NCBI RefSeq assembly: GCF_918741295.1
Contig: NZ_CAKKNB010000003.1
Coordinates: 124,001 to 188,000, forward strand
Source of the DNA: Aquabacterium sp. CECT 9606
GTDB lineage: Bacteria > Pseudomonadota > Gammaproteobacteria > Burkholderiales > Burkholderiaceae_C
Direction of reading: 5' to 3'
Length of the DNA: 64,000 bases
Below are positions 60,711-64,000 of the stretch, piece by piece; the first letter of the stretch is position 1; the number at the start of each line of letters is the position of its first letter. The position numbers were made by a program, and so were the translations under genes. Below the pieces are notes generated by a model that ran no database searches, had not been told where the DNA came from, and saw only the letters and a list, made by a program, of their open reading frames with translations.

Positions 60711-61628
60711 ATGGACAAGTTCAAGGCCATGGAAGCCTTTGTGAAGGTGGTGGATTCGGGTGGCTTCACCCGCGCGGCCGAGTTGATGCGGGCCCCCAAG
60801 GCCACGGTGTCGACACTGATTCAAGACCTTGAGACGCAATTAGGTACCCGATTGCTGCACCGCACAACGCGAAGGGTGACTGTGACGGCCGATGGGGCCT
60901 CGTACTACGAACGTTGCATTCGGATCCTGGACGATTTGCGTGAAGCGGACGAGTCACTGTCCGCGCGCCAGGGTGATCCGAATGGCCGATTGCGGGTGGA
61001 CGTGTTCAGCGCCATGGCCAGCTACCTGATGAGCTCAGGCCTGCCTGATTTTTTGGCCAAGCACCCCAGGATTCGCTTGGAAATGGGTTGCAGCGACCGG
61101 CCGGTCAACATGGTCAGTGAAGGCGTGGACTGCGTGATTCGCGCGGGCGAGGTCACCGATCCTTCGCTCATCGCGCGGCGCATCGGATCGATGTGGTTCG
61201 TGCCCTGTGCCACACCCGCTTATCTGGCGCGGCATGGAGAACCGACTCATCCCCAAGACTTGTATCAGCACACGCTGATCAATTACTTCCTGCACGGTTC
61301 AGGCAAAGTCACGCCCTGGGATTTTTCAAAGGACGGCGAGCGCATCGAGTGGACGCCCGACGCGCCTTTGTCGGTGAATGACTCAAAGGTTTATGAGGAC
61401 GCCTGCCTGGCGGGGCTGGGCATCGGGACGGTGCCCAGCTTTGTGTACCAGCGCTACCAGCAGCAGGGGTTGCTGCAGGGCGTTCTGACGGATTGGGTGA
61501 GCGATCCGGTGCCGGTCTATGTGGTGTATGCCTCGAAACGGCACTTGTCCACCAAGGTGCAGGCCTTTGTGGAATGGGTGGCCGAGTTTTTCGAGAACGC
61601 CCCAGGTTTGAGGCGCTCGGTCAATTGA
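60711..61628 (+). CDS. LysR-family regulator of the RND efflux operon (CeoR/BpeT-like)
   Basis: A 305-residue LysR-type regulator. The wHTH is at residues 1-60 (MEAFVKVVDSGGFTRAAELM, then APKATVSTLIQDLETQLGTR and LLHRTTRRVTVTADG). The effector domain includes GVDCVIRAGEVTDPSLIARR. It diverges from the llpE-like gene, the same layout as ceoR or bpeT with their efflux operons, so it is the probable activator. Inducers in related systems are the exported drugs or salicylate-like compounds. Confidence 0.9.
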   Translation: MDKFKAMEAFVKVVDSGGFTRAAELMRAPKATVSTLIQDLETQLGTRLLHRTTRRVTVTADGASYYERCIRILDDLREADESLSARQGDPNGRLRVDVFSAMASYLMSSGLPDFLAKHPRIRLEMGCSDRPVNMVSEGVDCVIRAGEVTDPSLIARRIGSMWFVPCATPAYLARHGEPTHPQDLYQHTLINYFLHGSGKVTPWDFSKDGERIEWTPDAPLSVNDSKVYEDACLAGLGIGTVPSFVYQRYQQQGLLQGVLTDWVSDPVPVYVVYASKRHLSTKVQAFVEWVAEFFENAPGLRRSVN

Positions 61629-61650
61629 ACCAATCTGTCCGTGGTGGATG

Positions 61651-63213
61651 TCAGCCCGCCGCGCGGATCAAGTGATCGAAAGCGCTCAAAGCCGCCTTCG
61701 CACCATCACCCGCCGCGATCACGATCTGCTTGAACGGCACCGTGGTCGCATCACCTGCCGCGAACACGCCGGGCACCGAGGTGGCGCCGCGGTTGTCGAC
61801 CACGATCTCGCCATGGCGTGACAGCTCCAGCGTGCCCTTGAGCCATTCGGTGTTGGGCACCAGGCCGATCTGCACGAATACGCCTTCCAGTGGTACCAAG
61901 TGTTCTTCGCCCGTGCTGCGGTCCTTGTAGCGCAGACCATTGACCTTACCGTCGGCCCCGGTGATCTCGGTGGTCTGCGCGTTGGTGTGCACCGTCACGT
62001 TGGGCAGGCTTTGGAGTTTGCGCACGAGCACGGCGTCGGCCTTGAGCTGGTCGGCGAACTCGATCACCGTGACGTGGGCCACGATGCCTGCCAGGTCAAT
62101 GGCGGCCTCGATGCCCGAGTTGCCACCGCCGATCACCGCCGTGCGCTTGCCCTTGAACAAGGGACCGTCGCAGTGCGGGCAATAGGCCACGCCCTTGTTC
62201 TTGTACTCCTGCTCGCCGGGTACGTTCACGTTGCGCCAGCGCGCGCCGGTCGACAGGATCACCGTCTTGCCCTTGAGCGAGCCGCCATTGGCCAGCTTGA
62301 CTTCGATCAGGCCACCGGGCTGAGCTGCGGGGATCAACTGCTCGGCACGCTGCAGGTTCATGATGTCGACATCGTAGGTGCGGGCATGCGCTTCCAGGCC
62401 CATGGCGAACTTGGGGCCGTCGGTCTCGAGCACCGAGATGTAGTTCTCGATCGCCAGGGTGTCGTTCACTTGGCCACCGAAGCGCTCGGCCGCCACACCA
62501 GTGCGGATGCCCTTGCGCGCGGCGTACACGGCCGCGGCAGCACCGGCAGGGCCACCCCCGATGATCAACACATCGTAGGGTTCCTTGGCGCTGAGCTTGG
62601 TTGCTTCCTTGGCGGCCGCGCCCGTGTCCAGCTTGGCCACGATCTCTTCCACGGTCATGCGGCCAGAACCAAACACCTGGCCGTTCATGTAAACCATGGG
62701 CACGGCCATGATCTCGCGAGCGTTCACTTCATCCTGGAAGGCGCCGCCTTCGATGACCGTGGTCTTGACCTTGGGATTGAGCACCGCCATCAGGCTGAGG
62801 GCCTGGACCACATCGGGGCAGTTGTGGCAGGTCAAGGACATGTAGACCTCGAAATTGAAGTCACCGTCCAGGCCCTTGATCTGGTCGATGATGTCTTGCT
62901 CGACCTTGGGCGAGTGGCCACCGGTCCAGAGCAGGGCCAGCACCAGTGAGGTGAATTCATGGCCCAGCGGCAGGCCCGCGAAACGCAATTGGGTTTCGCT
63001 GCCATCACGCCGCAACGTGAAGGAGGGCCGACGGGCATCCTGGCCGTCGGTCTTCAAGGTGATCTTGTCGCTGCGCAAACCGACGATGGTCTGCAGCAGT
63101 TCGAGCGTCTCGCGAGACGTCTCGGAGTCGTTCAGCGATGCCACGATCTCGAGCGGCTGGGTGACACGCTCCAGGTAAGCGTGAAGTTGGGCCTTGAGGG
63201 TGTCGTCGAGCAT
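61651..63213 (-). CDS. ahpF: Alkyl hydroperoxide reductase subunit F
   Basis: A 520-residue flavoprotein that reduces AhpC using NADH. The N-terminal part (1-200) holds two thioredoxin-like folds with the redox pair [14 protein letters not shown] (CxxC). The rest is a thioredoxin-reductase-like FAD/NADH unit: [20 protein letters not shown], then the second disulfide CPHCD in [20 protein letters not shown], and [16 protein letters not shown] for NADH. The start at 63213 ([15 protein letters not shown]) matches other AhpF proteins; an ATG 9 bp upstream is the alternative. ahpC is 85 bp upstream in the same direction. Confidence 0.96.
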   Translation of the reverse strand: MLDDTLKAQLHAYLERVTQPLEIVASLNDSETSRETLELLQTIVGLRSDKITLKTDGQDARRPSFTLRRDGSETQLRFAGLPLGHEFTSLVLALLWTGGHSPKVEQDIIDQIKGLDGDFNFEVYMSLTCHNCPDVVQALSLMAVLNPKVKTTVIEGGAFQDEVNAREIMAVPMVYMNGQVFGSGRMTVEEIVAKLDTGAAAKEATKLSAKEPYDVLIIGGGPAGAAAAVYAARKGIRTGVAAERFGGQVNDTLAIENYISVLETDGPKFAMGLEAHARTYDVDIMNLQRAEQLIPAAQPGGLIEVKLANGGSLKGKTVILSTGARWRNVNVPGEQEYKNKGVAYCPHCDGPLFKGKRTAVIGGGNSGIEAAIDLAGIVAHVTVIEFADQLKADAVLVRKLQSLPNVTVHTNAQTTEITGADGKVNGLRYKDRSTGEEHLVPLEGVFVQIGLVPNTEWLKGTLELSRHGEIVVDNRGATSVPGVFAAGDATTVPFKQIVIAAGDGAKAALSAFDHLIRAAG

Positions 63214-63298
63214 GGTGTGCATCCTTTAATCTTTAGTGCCCCCATCAGGCCTCGTGAGTCCGACAGGGGCGGTACAACAAATCAAACCGTCAAATCAA

Positions 63299-63874
63299 TC
63301 AGATCTTGCCAACCAGGTCCAGTGAAGGCGTCAGGGTCTTGGCGCCTTCCTTCCACTTGGCGGGGCAGACCTGGCCAGGGTTGGCGGCGGTGAACTGGGC
63401 AGCCTTCAGCTTGCGCACGGTTTCGGACACGTCACGGGCGATTTCGTTGCTGTGGATTTCAGCGGTCTTGATCACCAGATCGGGGTTGATGATGAAGGTG
63501 CCGCGCAACGCCAGGCCTTCTTCTTCGATGTGGACGCCAAAGGCGCGGGTCAGTTTGTGGGTTGGATCGCCGACCAGGGGGAACTTGGCCTTGCCGACGG
63601 CGTCGGAGGTTTCGTGCCACACCTTGTGCGAGAAGTGGGTGTCGGTGGTGACGATGTAAACCTCGGCACCGGCCTTCTTGAACTCTTCGTAGCTGTTGGC
63701 GGCGTCTTCAATCTCGGTCGGGCAGTTGAAGGTGAAGGCAGCCGGCATGAAGATCAGGACGGACCACTTGCCCTTCAGGCTTTCGTCAGAGACGGTGATG
63801 AATTCACCCTTGCCGCCACGGTTCACGAAGGCTTCGGTCTTGAAGGGTTGGACTTGCGTATTGATCAGGCTCAT
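63299..63874 (-). CDS. ahpC: Alkyl hydroperoxide reductase subunit C (2-Cys peroxiredoxin)
   Basis: A 191-residue peroxiredoxin. The peroxidatic C51 is in AAFTFNCPTEIED (commonly FTFVCPTEL) and the resolving C170 in GQVCPAKWKEGA. The start at 63874 (MSLINTQVQPFKTEAF) matches E. coli AhpC, while an upstream in-frame codon adds an unrelated leader. It reduces H2O2 and organic peroxides and is recycled by AhpF. In relatives OxyR activates the operon; a TACTAT -10-like and TTGCCA -35-like pair (63921-63947, spacing 15 bp) lies upstream, but no full OxyR box can be claimed. Confidence 0.97.
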   Translation of the reverse strand: MSLINTQVQPFKTEAFVNRGGKGEFITVSDESLKGKWSVLIFMPAAFTFNCPTEIEDAANSYEEFKKAGAEVYIVTTDTHFSHKVWHETSDAVGKAKFPLVGDPTHKLTRAFGVHIEEEGLALRGTFIINPDLVIKTAEIHSNEIARDVSETVRKLKAAQFTAANPGQVCPAKWKEGAKTLTPSLDLVGKI

Positions 63875-64000
63875 GGCTTGTTTCCTAGTTGGTTGGTGGT
63901 TGTTGAAAAGAACATGAAGAATAGTAGGCCAGCTTGCGCATTGGCAAGATTGATTGATCAAATTTGAGTGATTGGCAGGGGCTATGCCCGGGGGTCCTCA

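Overview
The window looks like chromosomal DNA of a betaproteobacterium of the order Burkholderiales, most likely the Comamonadaceae or a close relative. This is inferred from the GC-rich, densely packed genes, the runs dnaX-ybaB-recR and gloB-methyltransferase-rnhA, an efflux operon with the same layout as Burkholderia llpE-ceoA-ceoB-opcM, and PEP-CTERM proteins. No rRNA, tRNA, CRISPR array or intact insertion sequence was found.

Left third (1-25.8 kb): mostly housekeeping genes. It opens with the 3' end of eno, then an acyltransferase, ftsB, an NAD-salvage pair (pnuC and a NadR-type kinase), hslO, a gamma-carbonic-anhydrase-like gene, yaaA, a 2-oxoglutarate oxygenase, an Asr-like exported peptide and rhlE. 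Next come dnaX-ybaB-recR, a MAPEG protein, mltD broken by an in-frame amber codon, gloB diverging from a methyltransferase-rnhA pair, molybdenum-cofactor genes (moaA, mobA), an NlpC/P60 protein, ohr with an OhrR-like operator, and a fatty-acid oxidation cluster (AraC regulator, dienoyl-CoA isomerase, NTF2-like protein, fadH).

Accessory region (25.8-29.3 kb): fadH is preceded by two palindromic operator-like sites. Next is a GC-rich degenerate array in which palindromes of the type CTTGCGCGCAAG recur at multiples of about 21.5 bp. After it lies a clearly AT-rich island with a membrane-anchored protein of unknown function, a ParA-type ATPase and, 1 bp behind it, a class III nucleotide-cyclase-like protein whose C-terminus runs into GC-rich host-like DNA. 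This island is the best candidate for an undescribed system.

Middle (29.3-44.3 kb): a DUF4256 protein, an exported HD-like protein, a metallo-beta-lactamase-fold hydrolase, a YbaK-like deacylase, two tandem PEP-CTERM proteins, a PACE exporter with divergent LysR regulator, YbaN, a PadR regulator, and a surface-glycan cluster (FAD protein, initiating sugar transferase, GT4 glycosyltransferase, PIG-L deacetylase, epimerase), then an MFS transporter and an EF-hand protein.

Right third (44.4-64 kb): a two-component system whose kinase has a His/Met-rich periplasmic loop, plsC, an alkylation-repair block (ada, 2OG oxygenase, alkA, convergent alkB), an OhrR-type regulator, an ABC-F ATPase, a 500-bp block of nested inverted repeats, the RND efflux operon with a hydrolase that has lost its catalytic Ser and His, its divergent LysR regulator, and ahpC-ahpF. 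Peroxide and electrophile defence (ohr/ohrR, ahpCF, yaaA, hslO), alkylation repair and drug efflux are recurring themes.
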